A DNA stretch of 64,000 nt from Flavobacteriales bacterium. Lineage in GTDB: Bacteria; Bacteroidota; Bacteroidia; Flavobacteriales; Flavobacteriaceae. Position numbers and translations under genes: made by a program. Positions 7,682 to 16,194 of the stretch are shown here, piece after piece. The notes under the pieces are model-generated. The model did no database searches. It saw only the letters and a list, made by a program, of their open reading frames with translations, and had not been told where the DNA came from. Each line of letters opens with the position of its first letter. The first letter of the stretch is position 1. The stretch spans positions 1 through 64,000 of the forward strand of contig JABMNH010000062.1 in NCBI GenBank assembly GCA_013205245.1, written 5' to 3'.

Positions 7682-8748
7682 AGTTCGCTTAAACTTTTTA
7701 TACTTCTATTATAAGGCCTTAAGGCAAATAAACCTTTAAGAACAGGTTGAATTTTTTGATATTTCACACCAAACTTTTTATGACTTATTTTTGCAATTTG
7801 GTACACGAATTTCCAATGGAGTGCCAAGCTTTTTAAAGCGATAAAATAGGAGCTTTTTTTAGGGTCGTAAATATGTGTTGGCTCAGAAATAACACCATTT
7901 AATTCTATAATTTTAAAGGCTTTTCCTTCTTCTAATGCTGAGATACTGTCGTATTTTATGTCGAATCTGCCAAAATTCACACCAACAATTTTTTGACTAA
8001 GTGCATCAAAAGTTTGGGTTAATTTATCAGTAATAAGATGGTTGCCATTAATAAAAGAAGCCCCTTTACAATGATTGCCAATTTCGTTTAAAACAAAGGC
8101 TTCATCTTTTTTAGGTTTGTAATCTAACTTATTTGTAATTAAATCTTTAAATATAGATTCGTATCGTAAAACATGTGCATTATTAGCAATTAAATCTGAC
8201 ACACATGATGTGCCATCTCCTTTTACATGTAGATAATCTTTAAGCGTGATAGACGTTATTGTGCCTGTTTTTTTATCTGGAAAGCGGACGTATAAAATGC
8301 CACATTCGTTAGGATAACTTACAAAATCTTGAATGATCAAATCTATGGAGGTGTATTTTTTAAGATAGTCTTGTAAGTCTGCTAAGTTATTCAGTTTTTT
8401 CACCAATAGACCTCGATAGCCAATATCTGGTTTTATAATTAGTGGATACCTTAATTGATGCTTTTCAAGGTCATTTATAACAGTAGTAATGGTTGTTTCT
8501 TTAGGGATAAAAAGAGAGGTAGGAATCAAAGATTTTGGCAGTATTTTTAAGGTGTCGAATTTAGATTCTGTGGCATCGCCACCATTTTTAATGGCCGGAT
8601 TTGTTGCCGTGAAATACGCAAAACTCCCAGATCTAATAGCGTAATAAACATACAACGGAAATAGCGGAATATAAAACATATAGGTCGGCCAAAACTCCCA
8701 ATTGAACTTTTCTTTTAAACTTAAAAAAAAATTGTTTTTAGGAATCAT
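7678..8748 (-). CDS. ATP-grasp domain protein (D-Ala-D-Ala ligase-like)
   Basis: Predicted ATP-dependent carboxylate-amine or related ligase. The ATP-grasp fold is suggested by YPLIIKPDIGYRGLLVKK (nucleotide-binding lysine), IIQDFVSYPNECGILYVRF, and the late metal-binding FGRFDIKYD ... FKIIELNGV. The first 60 residues include a hydrophobic patch (YMFYIPLFPLYVYYAI) that may touch the membrane. The ATG at 8748 lies one base after the stop of the upstream small membrane gene, supporting this start and co-transcription. Length 356 residues. The substrate cannot be predicted; similar proteins are annotated only as hypothetical or ATP-grasp. Confidence 0.78.
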   Translation of the reverse strand: MIPKNNFFLSLKEKFNWEFWPTYMFYIPLFPLYVYYAIRSGSFAYFTATNPAIKNGGDATESKFDTLKILPKSLIPTSLFIPKETTITTVINDLEKHQLRYPLIIKPDIGYRGLLVKKLNNLADLQDYLKKYTSIDLIIQDFVSYPNECGILYVRFPDKKTGTITSITLKDYLHVKGDGTSCVSDLIANNAHVLRYESIFKDLITNKLDYKPKKDEAFVLNEIGNHCKGASFINGNHLITDKLTQTFDALSQKIVGVNFGRFDIKYDSISALEEGKAFKIIELNGVISEPTHIYDPKKSSYFIALKSLALHWKFVYQIAKISHKKFGVKYQKIQPVLKGLFALRPYNRSIKSLSEL

Positions 8749-8749
8749 T

Positions 8750-8971
8750 TTATTTATCAAAAAGGTGTTGTAATATCCGCTTGACGGCAATGGCCAAAAG
8801 TACCATGGCAGTAATTGAAATGATGAAACCTAAGATAAAAAATAAATAATTGGCATCTTTTTTTATCGCTTTAAAGCCGATGGTTGTTACAACCGGACCA
8901 GCCACCAAAAGAGGTAAAGCATATAAAAAGGAAGTGAATCCCTTTTTAAGATAGTTTTTATTTTGAGTCAT
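8750..8971 (-). CDS. Small two-helix membrane protein (resembles DUF6095)
   Basis: 73-residue protein with two predicted transmembrane helices (about 15-33 and 43-63) joined by a short charged loop (FKAIKKDANY) and a basic tail. Sequence and size resemble the small Flavobacteriia family annotated as DUF6095, by memory only. It overlaps the 3' end of murQ by 14 bases and is followed after one base by the ATP-grasp gene, so the three form one transcription unit. Function unknown. Confidence 0.75.
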   Translation of the reverse strand: MTQNKNYLKKGFTSFLYALPLLVAGPVVTTIGFKAIKKDANYLFFILGFIISITAMVLLAIAVKRILQHLFDK

Positions 8972-9779
8972 TTTTAAGTTGATTTATGGCATTTCTAACA
9001 CTACCGTGCTTTAGTAGTAATTTATTGGCAAACCTTTCATCTATTTTTAAAGTATCCATTAACATTTTGGTGCCGCGATCTACCAATTTATTATTTGATA
9101 ATTGCATGTCTACCATTTTATTGCCTTTTATTTTACCTAGTTGAATCATGGCCGTTGTAGAAATCATATTCAAAATGAGTTTTTGGGCTGTGCCTGCCTT
9201 CATGCGAGAGCTTCCGGTAACAAATTCTGGACCCACAATAACTTCAATAGGATATTGGGCTAATTTAGCCAAAGGGCTTTTGGCATTGCAGGTAATACAT
9301 CCCGTAAGGATATGATGATGATTAGCCTTTTCTAAGGCGCCTAAAACATAAGGCGTGGTACCAGAAGCTGCCAAACCTATTAAAGCGTCGTTTGAGCTAA
9401 TGTTAAATTTCTGTAAATCTGCCCAACCTTGTGTGGTATCATCTTCTGCAAATTCTACTGCTTTACGGATGGCAGTATCGCCACCAGCAATAAGACCAAT
9501 AACCAAATCGTGCGAAACACCAAAAGTAGGCGGACATTCGGATGCATCCAAAATACCTAACCGGCCACTTGTGCCAGCGCCAATATAAAATAAACGCCCG
9601 CCCAATTTTAGCTTTTCTACAATATGTGTTACTAAATTTGTTATTTGTGGCAGCGCTTTTTCTACAGCCAAAGGCACGCTTTTATCTTCGGTATTTATAT
9701 TTATAAGTAATTCTGTTACAGACATTTTTTCTAAATGATTGTAATGAGAATCCTGTTCTGTAGTTTTGGTAAAATCCAT
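8958..9779 (-). CDS. murQ: N-acetylmuramic acid 6-phosphate etherase
   Basis: Cleaves the lactyl ether of MurNAc-6-phosphate to give GlcNAc-6-phosphate and D-lactate in cytoplasmic peptidoglycan recycling. SIS-domain features are clear: FYIGAGTSGRLGILDASECPPTFG (about 65-88), the catalytic-glutamate region AVEFAEDDTTQGW, and GLAASGTTPYVLGAL. GSSRMKAGTAQKLILNM is also highly typical. The ATG at 9779 is chosen over the adjoining in-frame TTG. The 273-residue length is slightly below the usual 300, with a short N-terminus. Other recycling genes are not adjacent. Confidence 0.95.
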   Translation of the reverse strand: MDFTKTTEQDSHYNHLEKMSVTELLININTEDKSVPLAVEKALPQITNLVTHIVEKLKLGGRLFYIGAGTSGRLGILDASECPPTFGVSHDLVIGLIAGGDTAIRKAVEFAEDDTTQGWADLQKFNISSNDALIGLAASGTTPYVLGALEKANHHHILTGCITCNAKSPLAKLAQYPIEVIVGPEFVTGSSRMKAGTAQKLILNMISTTAMIQLGKIKGNKMVDMQLSNNKLVDRGTKMLMDTLKIDERFANKLLLKHGSVRNAINQLKNDSK

Positions 9780-9793
9780 CAATCAAATGTAAT

Positions 9794-9820
9794 AAAAAAA
9801 GCGCCAATAAAAATTGGCGC
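9794..9820 (-). terminator. Rho-independent terminator after icd
   Basis: Perfect 8-bp stem GCGCCAAT (9801-9808) / ATTGGCGC (9813-9820) with an AAAA loop. Read on the minus strand it is followed by T7 (9800-9794), 24 bases after the icd stop. Confidence 0.88.
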
Positions 9821-9843
9821 TTTAGAATTTATAGAGGTAGCAA

Positions 9844-11067
9844 TTAAGCTAATTCTTTGTCTAAATTTTCTTTTAGCGCAGCCAAAAATTCTTGAGTAGT
9901 TAGATAATTATCTTTAGTCATTTTATCTTTATGGATTAAAAGGGCTAAATCTTTTGTCATTTTACCACCTTCAACAGTATCAACGCATACTTTTTCTAAA
10001 GTATGACAGAAATCAATTAAAGCTTGATTGTTATCTAGTTTGCCACGGTGTTCTAAACCACGTGTCCAAGCATAAATAGATGCTAACGGATTTGTAGACG
10101 TTTCTTTGCCTTGTTGGTGAAAACGATAGTGACGTGTTACCGTACCATGTGCAGCTTCTGCTTCCATAGTTTTACCATCGGGTGTTACCAAAACAGAAGT
10201 CATTAGTCCTAATGAACCAAAACCTTGTGCAACGGTATCAGATTGTACATCGCCATCATAATTTTTAAGCGCCCAAACAAATCCACCGCTCCATTTCATC
10301 ACACATGCAACCATATCGTCAATTAAACGGTGTTCGTAAGTGATGCCAGCAGCTTTAAACTTATCTTGGTATTCGGTTTCAAATACCTCTTGAAAAATAT
10401 CTTTAAAACGGCCATCGTAAGCTTTTAAAATGGTGTTTTTTGTAGATAAATACAAAGGCCACCCTTTAACTAAAGCTTGATTCATGCTAGAACGCGCAAA
10501 ACCATAGATTGAAGAATCTAAATTGTACATAGCAAGGGCTACGCCATCGCCATCAAATTTATAAACTTCGTGAGATTGGGCTTCGCCATTTTCTGGTGTA
10601 AAAGTTAAGGTTAATGTGCCTTTTCCTTTGGTTACAAAATCTGTAGCTTTGTATTGATCGCCAAAAGCGTGACGTCCCATACAAATTGGTTTTGTCCAAC
10701 CTTGTACATAACGTGGTACATTACGCATTATAATGGGTTCTCTAAAAATAGTACCACCAACAATATTTCTTAAGGTTCCGTTAGGCGATTTCCACATTTT
10801 CTTTAATCCGAATTCTGTGACGCGCTCTTCATCTGGTGTGATGGTGGCGCATTTAATACCTACATGGTATTTTTTAATAGCTTCGGCAGCATCAATGGTT
10901 ACTTGGTCATTGGTTTCGTCACGATATTCAATACCTAAGTCGTAATATTTGATATCTAAATCTAGATAGGGAAGTATTAATTGGTCTTTAATAAATTTCC
11001 AAATAATACGTGTCATTTCATCGCCGTCTAGTTCTACAACGGGATTTGCAACTTTTATTTTTGTCAT
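9844..11067 (-). CDS. icd: NADP-dependent isocitrate dehydrogenase (eukaryote-like, homodimeric type)
   Basis: Oxidatively decarboxylates isocitrate to 2-oxoglutarate with NADP in the TCA cycle. The sequence is of the eukaryotic/cytosolic-like subfamily: [14 protein letters not shown] at the start, [27 protein letters not shown] (substrate-binding serine), [10 protein letters not shown], and later [17 protein letters not shown] and [12 protein letters not shown]. The ATG at 11067 (MTKIKVANP) is chosen; an upstream in-frame start would run into the -7 element. Length 407 residues, normal. Single-gene unit with its own terminator and candidate promoter. Confidence 0.96.
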   Translation of the reverse strand: MTKIKVANPVVELDGDEMTRIIWKFIKDQLILPYLDLDIKYYDLGIEYRDETNDQVTIDAAEAIKKYHVGIKCATITPDEERVTEFGLKKMWKSPNGTLRNIVGGTIFREPIIMRNVPRYVQGWTKPICMGRHAFGDQYKATDFVTKGKGTLTLTFTPENGEAQSHEVYKFDGDGVALAMYNLDSSIYGFARSSMNQALVKGWPLYLSTKNTILKAYDGRFKDIFQEVFETEYQDKFKAAGITYEHRLIDDMVACVMKWSGGFVWALKNYDGDVQSDTVAQGFGSLGLMTSVLVTPDGKTMEAEAAHGTVTRHYRFHQQGKETSTNPLASIYAWTRGLEHRGKLDNNQALIDFCHTLEKVCVDTVEGGKMTKDLALLIHKDKMTKDNYLTTQEFLAALKENLDKELA

Positions 11068-11091
11068 GATTATGGATTTTTTTAAGTGATG

Positions 11092-11099
11092 CAAATTTA
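11092..11099 (-). promoter_or_regulatory. Candidate -7 element of icd (TAAATTTG)
   Basis: On the minus strand TAAATTTG matches TAnnTTTG and lies 24 bases upstream of the chosen icd ATG. A TTTTTTG upstream leaves only a 12-base spacer, so no good -33 element is claimed. Confidence 0.5.
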
Positions 11100-11180
11100 G
11101 TAAATTCTTAGCAAAAAACCATTATCATTGAGTTTCTTTTAAGCTAATTAAGGATACTTTAACAATTTTTTAAAAAGCAT

Positions 11181-11210
11181 AAAAAAAACCTGCACTGTTT
11201 AGTGCAGGTT
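11181..11210 (-). terminator. Rho-independent terminator after rplS
   Basis: Perfect 10-bp stem AACCTGCACT (11187-11196) / AGTGCAGGTT (11201-11210) with a GTTT loop. On the minus strand it runs into a T-rich tract (A8 on the plus strand), 23 bases after the rplS stop. Confidence 0.9.
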
Positions 11211-11233
11211 TTAGAAACTGATTTGGAATCAAT

Positions 11234-11584
11234 TTATTTTCTAACTTCTTTAATTCTTGCTTTTTTACCAGTAAGGCCTCTAAAGTAGAATATTCTTGCG
11301 CGTCTCACTTTACCTTTTTTGTTAATCTCAATTTTTTCTAATGTTGGTAAGTTAATTGGAAAAATACGTTCTACACCTATGGTTCCAGACATTTTTCTGA
11401 TGGTAAATGTTTCAGAAATACCACTGCCTCTTTTTTGAATGACAACACCTTTAAAATGCTGTGTCCTGGTTTTTACGCCCTCAACAATTTTGTAGTACAC
11501 TGTAATTGTGTCTCCAGCTGAAAATGATGGGAATTCGTTTTTTGGAACGAATGCGTCTTGTACAAATTTTACTAAATCTTCCAT
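11234..11584 (-). CDS. rplS: 50S ribosomal protein L19
   Basis: Large-subunit ribosomal protein at the 30S-50S interface. Sequence runs through FPSFSAGDTITVYYK, RTQHFKGVVIQKRG, SETFTIRKMSGTIGVERIFP, KVRRARIFYFRGLTGKKARIKE, all diagnostic. ATG at 11584 (MEDLVKFVQDAF) fits the family N-terminus; an upstream in-frame ATG would add nine unusual residues. Length 116. In many bacteria rplS directly follows trmD; here two unrelated genes lie between them and rplS has its own candidate promoter and terminator. Confidence 0.97.
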   Translation of the reverse strand: MEDLVKFVQDAFVPKNEFPSFSAGDTITVYYKIVEGVKTRTQHFKGVVIQKRGSGISETFTIRKMSGTIGVERIFPINLPTLEKIEINKKGKVRRARIFYFRGLTGKKARIKEVRK

Positions 11585-11663
11585 TTTAAATGGTTTAAAA
11601 TAATTAATCATAAAGCAACATTCGCGATTCTCGCCAGAGGTTGATTTTGAGTGCGCAAATTTA
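11585..11663 (-). promoter_or_regulatory. rplS promoter and possible structured leader
   Basis: TAAATTTG (minus strand, 11663-11656) matches the -7 consensus about 70 bases before the rplS ATG. The leader contains a GCGA-GAA-TCGC mini-hairpin (11634-11624), and an inverted repeat CCATTT/AAATGG spans the start codon, so the initiation site could be masked. Autoregulatory L19 leaders have been proposed in Flavobacteria; whether this matches that motif cannot be decided by eye. Confidence 0.42.
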
Positions 11664-11684
11664 AAAATTTATTTTTAATTAGCG

Positions 11685-13160
11685 CTAATTTTTTGGAATA
11701 TTTTGATAGTTAGTGGCATGGTAAACCCAAAATTTACGAACAGTTTTACCATGGTGTTTTATGAGTATGGGTTCTACCTCTGTAACTGCGCTAAAATAGG
11801 GACGTAATTCTTTAGGTATTTGGCCCGATTTAGCATCCGATTTTATTCTTCTATCTGAGTCTATAAACAATCCATCTTTACCATTTAATTTTGACAAATC
11901 ATCGCCTATAAAATTGAAATGTAGCGCAAATTTGCCAATTACATTTTGCGCATAAACTTTCTGATTGCCATAAAAATTCAAAATAGCCGTTGTTTTATAA
12001 TTGTCGGCAGAAAAAATAAAGGTATTTGGATATTCTTTTTGGATGTTTTCAACGTTTTGAGAAAGCTCTTCCCAGCCAAACCAAGTATCATCACTTTTAA
12101 TAGGGACAACATAAAAGACAACTTCTATCGCTAAAGCGATGTGTATAATTATGGCTAAAATAGTGTTGACTCTTATCCATTTTTTTGAGATGTAAATACT
12201 TGTAAAAATTAAACCCGAGACATAGGCAGGCATAAGCCAATTTATTTTAACCCAATAAAAAAACGAAATACCAAAAAAGCCTAAAAAAGTAGGGAGAAAA
12301 AAACACAGTAAAAATAAATTTGAGGCATTTGGCAATTGCCATTTTAAAAGGTGTTTTTTGAGTGTTTTAAAAGTGATAATAGCAACAAAAATAAATAAAG
12401 CCGGAATTAAAATAAGCAATTCGTGACCAACGGTTCCTAAAAACGACAAGGGTTTTAATCCAAATGATGTCACGCTTTCGGCGCGTTGGGTAGATTGAAA
12501 TAAGAATGAGGCGAAATTGTGTTGGTAATTCCAATATAAAACCGGAAAGGCTGTTAACACCGATACAATGATGGCTGTAACAAAACCTTTAGAGAAAAGT
12601 AATTTACGATGTTCTTTTGATAATATTAAAAAAGCCACCAATCCAAATTGTAAAAAGATAGAGGTGTATTTACTATCGAAAGCCAGCCCCATAAAGATGC
12701 CAGCCAACAACCACTGTTTAAAATTGTTATTAAATACAGCTTTGTGTAAAGCTATTAATGAAAGTGTCCAAAATAATAAGAGTGGTACATCGGGTGTAGA
12801 AATAATCGATAATATAGACAGCATCACACTTGTACTCATTAAAACCAAAGCGTGTTGCTGTTTTTGTTTTGATAAAAATAACTGAGATAAATTGTAAAAG
12901 GCAATCAGCGTAAACGAAGTTAAAGTAAAATCGGTCAATTTTACTACAAAAGCTGATTGTCCAAATATTTCAGAAAACAATCTTAGGGCATAACCAATCA
13001 TACCTGGATGGTCAAAATAAGATAGGGCTAAATGCTGTCCGTAAAAATAGTAATAGGCATCTTGTGGCATCATTCCCATTAAGGGTAGTAGCAAAAACCG
13101 AAAGATTTGAAATGCCAATACGATGACTAATAAAGGCCTATTTTGAATAAATTTTTTCAC
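11685..13160 (-). CDS. ArnT/PMT-like (GT39 family) membrane glycosyltransferase
   Basis: Multi-spanning membrane protein of the dolichyl-phosphate-mannose or ArnT-like superfamily, which moves sugars from polyprenyl phosphate carriers to lipid A, proteins or glycans on the outer face of the inner membrane. The catalytic-loop signature is MPQDAYYYFYGQHL followed by LSYFDHPGMIGY (about 33-57), with many hydrophobic helices up to about residue 355 and a soluble C-terminal region of about 130 residues. The start is GTG at 13160, directly after the PAP2 stop (2-base gap). Pairing with a PAP2 phosphatase suggests a polyprenyl-phosphate theme. Acceptor unknown. Confidence 0.82.
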   Translation of the reverse strand: MKKFIQNRPLLVIVLAFQIFRFLLLPLMGMMPQDAYYYFYGQHLALSYFDHPGMIGYALRLFSEIFGQSAFVVKLTDFTLTSFTLIAFYNLSQLFLSKQKQQHALVLMSTSVMLSILSIISTPDVPLLLFWTLSLIALHKAVFNNNFKQWLLAGIFMGLAFDSKYTSIFLQFGLVAFLILSKEHRKLLFSKGFVTAIIVSVLTAFPVLYWNYQHNFASFLFQSTQRAESVTSFGLKPLSFLGTVGHELLILIPALFIFVAIITFKTLKKHLLKWQLPNASNLFLLCFFLPTFLGFFGISFFYWVKINWLMPAYVSGLIFTSIYISKKWIRVNTILAIIIHIALAIEVVFYVVPIKSDDTWFGWEELSQNVENIQKEYPNTFIFSADNYKTTAILNFYGNQKVYAQNVIGKFALHFNFIGDDLSKLNGKDGLFIDSDRRIKSDAKSGQIPKELRPYFSAVTEVEPILIKHHGKTVRKFWVYHATNYQNIPKN

Positions 13161-13162
13161 AG

Positions 13163-13897
13163 TTAAAATGTAATTATTCCAGCAAAACCAACCGTATTTT
13201 GATTAATTGTTGGTACAAATATAGACGTAGTTTTTCGCTCTTTTTTAGATGTTTTATTTTTCGATTGCATTTTATAAAACACATCTGTAACCAACATGCC
13301 AACACCCGCGCCAACCAAAACATCAGACACCCAATGCTTGTTATTAAGTACTCTAAAAACGCCCGTAGTTGTGGCAAAAACATAACCACTATAACTCAAA
13401 ATAGGATGGCTGTCTTTTAACTCGTGATGTAAAATACCTGCCATGGCAAAGGCATTAGAGGTATGTCCAGATGGAAATGCATGACTGCTGCCATTTGGTC
13501 TGGTTTCGTTTGTTATTAATTTTATAGATTTAACCACAGCATAATTCGCAGCTGTAATTAGAATAATATTCTTAGCCTGTTTTTTTATTGTGTTTTTAGT
13601 TTTTAGACCAAACATATCTGCTGAAGCTAAAACAGCTATGGGTGCAAATTGTAAAAAATCGTCTGCACGTGTATGGAAATTCAATCCGTTTTGAATATTG
13701 TTTTGCAATTGTACTTTACCCAAACCTCCACCGGCATAATTTACATAAATACCAGTGCCAATAAGCGACAGAGGTGCAATAGATTTCTTTAAAAAAGTAC
13801 TTTTTTTGGTTGAAATGCTATCCGTTTTTTGGCTGTAGCCGATGTTTTGGCTAAAAATAGCCAAAGAAATACAGAGTGTTAGAATTGTCTTATTCAT
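13163..13897 (-). CDS. PAP2-family phosphatase, exported
   Basis: Acid-phosphatase/PAP2 fold protein, likely acting on lipid phosphates (undecaprenyl-pyrophosphate or phosphatidate) at the periplasmic side. The N-terminus has a signal peptide (about 1-22, ending IGYSQ). The three catalytic blocks are visible: [20 protein letters not shown] and [17 protein letters not shown]; the third begins FR rather than the canonical SR. Length 244. It overlaps the 3' end of trmD by 8 bases and is followed 2 bases later by the GT39 gene, so it is probably translationally coupled with both. Confidence 0.87.
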   Translation of the reverse strand: MNKTILTLCISLAIFSQNIGYSQKTDSISTKKSTFLKKSIAPLSLIGTGIYVNYAGGGLGKVQLQNNIQNGLNFHTRADDFLQFAPIAVLASADMFGLKTKNTIKKQAKNIILITAANYAVVKSIKLITNETRPNGSSHAFPSGHTSNAFAMAGILHHELKDSHPILSYSGYVFATTTGVFRVLNNKHWVSDVLVGAGVGMLVTDVFYKMQSKNKTSKKERKTTSIFVPTINQNTVGFAGIITF

Positions 13898-14567
13898 CTA
13901 ATAAATCGGGTTTTAAAATTTGTGTTTTGTTATAAGCTTGATCGTGACGCCATGCGTCTATTTTTTTGAAGTTTCCAGAGAGTAAAACATCTGGCACTTT
14001 TAATCCGTCATATTCTGATGGGCGCGTATAAATTGGAGGCGCTAATAAATTGTCTTGAAAAGAATCGGTTAGGGCAGACGTTTCATCGCCTAAAACACCC
14101 GGAATTAATCTGATAATGGCATCGCATAAAACAGCTGCCGCAATCTCGCCACCACTTAAAACATAATCGCCAATAGAGATTTCTTTGGTGATGAATTTAT
14201 CGCGCACACGCTGATCTACACCTTTATAATGGCCTGTTAAAATAAGAATATTCTCTTTTAAAGATAGGGTGTTGGCTGTTTGCTGATTTAAAGTTGGCGC
14301 ATCAGGTGTCATATAAATAACTTCGTCGTAAGTGCGTTCTGCCAACAATTTCGACATACATTTATCAATGGGTTCAATCATTAGAACCATGCCGGCACCA
14401 CCGCCATATTGCATGTCGTCTATTTGGCCGTATTTATTGAGGGCATAATCTCTTAGATTGTGGAAATGGACTTCGACAAAACCCTTGTTAATAGCGCGTT
14501 TGATGATGGAATATTCAAACGGGCTTTTAATAAGTTCTGGAGAAACGGTAATGATATCTATACGCAT
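13890..14567 (-). CDS. trmD: tRNA (guanine-N1-)-methyltransferase
   Basis: SPOUT methyltransferase forming m1G37 next to the anticodon, preventing +1 frameshifts; essential in most bacteria. Diagnostic segments: [41 protein letters not shown], the knot [14 protein letters not shown], and [16 protein letters not shown], then [18 protein letters not shown] and WRHDQA. The 225-residue length is normal. rpsP and rimM, its usual partners, are not adjacent, and rplS lies about 2.3 kb downstream. Confidence 0.97.
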   Translation of the reverse strand: MRIDIITVSPELIKSPFEYSIIKRAINKGFVEVHFHNLRDYALNKYGQIDDMQYGGGAGMVLMIEPIDKCMSKLLAERTYDEVIYMTPDAPTLNQQTANTLSLKENILILTGHYKGVDQRVRDKFITKEISIGDYVLSGGEIAAAVLCDAIIRLIPGVLGDETSALTDSFQDNLLAPPIYTRPSEYDGLKVPDVLLSGNFKKIDAWRHDQAYNKTQILKPDLLDE

Positions 14568-14698
14568 GGGGCAAAGATAGGAATTTGGAATTTGTTTTTG
14601 GCGTTGCGCTTATTGGTTAAGATATGATCAGTTTCAATTGATTATATCGTCCGATAAGCGAAGCTAGTTGTTTTTTAGATAGATAGCAAGAAAAATTA

Positions 14699-15676
14699 TT
14701 AACTTTTATTAGCTTTCGCCATCCTGTCCGCTTCAAATAAATCTTGTTTCAATTCAATATTATCAAAGCCTTTTTGTTTTAACAGCTTAATTAGGTCTTT
14801 ACCTAAATATTGGTTTATTTCAAAATATAACTGCCCATTTTCATTCAAATGTTTTGTGGCGAAATCGGCTATTTTATCATAAAAAATAAGGGGATTGTTA
14901 TCTTCTACAAATAAAGCCAAATGAGGCTCGTGGTTTAAAACGTTTGGTTGCATTAAAGATTTTTCATCTTGTTTTACATATGGCGGATTGCTTACGATGA
15001 TGTCGAATTTTAGAGGGGGAAGCTTCTCGACTGCGCTCGAAGTGACACTTTGTTCGTCTTTGCGAGGGAGCTTAGCGACCGAGGCAATCTCTTTGTTAGT
15101 TAGAGATTGCTTCTCCCGTAAATACGGGATCGCAATGACAGCTGGATTTAAAATATCTGCTTTAATAAAATTGATTTTAACTTTATTTAAATCGGCATTT
15201 TGTTTGGCTATTTTAAGGGCGTCTTTTGAAATGTCTAAAGCCCAAACTTTGGCTTGGGGCAGGTTTTTGGCTAAGGCAATGGCAATACAGCCACTTCCTG
15301 TGCCGATGTCTAGAATGTTATATCTGTTGGCTGTTGGCTTTTGACTTTTAGCTTCTTCTAAAATCCAAGACACCAATTCTTCGGTTTCGGGGCGCGGAAT
15401 TAATACATTTTTATCAACCTTAAAAGGCAATCCATAAAATTCGGTTGTGCCTATAATATATTGTATGGGAGTGCTTTTTTTGAGTTTTTTAAGAGCTTCT
15501 AAAAAATATGTTTGGTCTACTGATTTTATTTCTAAATTTGGTTTTAAAGCAAGATCTATCCGGGTAAGCTTGAGTCGTTTTTCGATCAACAAAAATAAAA
15601 AGGCATTAATTTCTGAAACAGGATATATATCTGATAATTCAGTTATAAACGCCGATTTTAAAGTCTTAATATTCAT
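14699..15676 (-). CDS. prmC: Release factor glutamine methyltransferase with a repeat-derived in-frame insertion
   Basis: Methylates the GGQ glutamine of class I release factors RF1/RF2. Key motifs: VLIPRPETEELVSW, the SAM-binding ILDIGTGSGCIAIALAKN, and the catalytic SNPPYV. Between FIKADIL and FDIIVSNPPY the protein has about 43 extra residues encoded by a palindromic repeat (15012-15141). The insertion is 129 bases by my estimate, a multiple of three, so the frame stays open. It lies on the loop just before the NPPY strand. The ATG at 15676 follows the GNAT stop by 7 bases. Length 325, against about 280-290 usually. Activity is plausible but unproven. Confidence 0.93.
   Translation of the reverse strand: MNIKTLKSAFITELSDIYPVSEINAFLFLLIEKRLKLTRIDLALKPNLEIKSVDQTYFLEALKKLKKSTPIQYIIGTTEFYGLPFKVDKNVLIPRPETEELVSWILEEAKSQKPTANRYNILDIGTGSGCIAIALAKNLPQAKVWALDISKDALKIAKQNADLNKVKINFIKADILNPAVIAIPYLREKQSLTNKEIASVAKLPRKDEQSVTSSAVEKLPPLKFDIIVSNPPYVKQDEKSLMQPNVLNHEPHLALFVEDNNPLIFYDKIADFATKHLNENGQLYFEINQYLGKDLIKLLKQKGFDNIELKQDLFEADRMAKANKS
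15012..15141. repeat. Palindromic repeat element inserted inside prmC
   Basis: Contains CTTCTCGACTGCGCTCGAAG (15023-15042), then an inverted pair: outer arms around TTGCGA (15055-15065) and TCGCAATGAC (15130-15139), and inner arms GCAATCTCT (15084-15092) / AGAGATTGC (15102-15110) with a 9-base loop. A small CCCGT-AAAT-ACGGG hairpin sits at 15115-15128. The sequence belongs to the GCGAGG...GGCAATCTC class of short repeats common between Flavobacteriaceae genes. Exact ends are estimated from where prmC homology should resume. Confidence 0.78.
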
Positions 15677-15683
15677 AGCTAAA

Positions 15684-16172
15684 TTATAAGGCTTTAAGCA
15701 TCCAAACACTACATGAATAATGACAAGATTGAGACATTGGTTTATCTAAAATTTTAAATTCATTTTTTTTGTAAAAGGCAATAGCACGCGTCATTGAAGG
15801 AAAAGTTTCGAGATAGCAATTTTTATAACCTACTTCTTTGGCAAATGACAAACATTTTAAAATAATGGTTTTGCCAATTTGCAAACCTCTGGCATCGGGC
15901 GATAAATACATTTTTACCAACTCGCAGGTATCTGTATCATCATTTTTAATAGGCGAAATACCGCCACCACCAACAAGTTTTCCGTCAACTAAAGCCACAT
16001 AATACACGGCCTTTTCAGATAGGTATGCTTCAGACATGGCGTCGGTTTCTGTATCGTAAAAAGCTGTTCCTTTTATATTGGCACCAAACTCGGTCAAGAC
16101 ATTGCGAATAACTTTGGCAAGCGCCACATTGTCTTCTTTTTTAACAAGTCTAATCTCAATTTTATTAGTCAT
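15684..16172 (-). CDS. GNAT-family N-acetyltransferase
   Basis: Acetyl-CoA-dependent acyltransferase of unknown substrate. GNAT features are the central strand CELVKMYLSPDARGLQIGK (motif A with the Q/RxxGxG/K-type loop) and the C-terminal CYLETFPSMTRAIAFYKKNEF (motif B). Length 162, typical. It precedes prmC by 7 bases in the same direction, so the two may be co-transcribed, possibly by chance. It is divergent from ribD, with only 22 bases between start codons. Confidence 0.86.
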   Translation of the reverse strand: MTNKIEIRLVKKEDNVALAKVIRNVLTEFGANIKGTAFYDTETDAMSEAYLSEKAVYYVALVDGKLVGGGGISPIKNDDTDTCELVKMYLSPDARGLQIGKTIILKCLSFAKEVGYKNCYLETFPSMTRAIAFYKKNEFKILDKPMSQSCHYSCSVWMLKAL

Positions 16173-16194
16173 CTTATTGTTTTACTTTTGTTGT

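Noticed and set aside
14699-15676. prmC as a frameshifted or broken gene because of the odd inserted segment
   Set aside because: Both flanks are in the same frame and the motifs before and after the insert are intact, so an in-frame insertion explains it.
16078-16194. Extended N-terminus of RibD from an upstream ATG
   Set aside because: The extension runs across the divergent GNAT start, is hydrophobic and unlike the family; the GTG at 16195 gives the normal RibD start.
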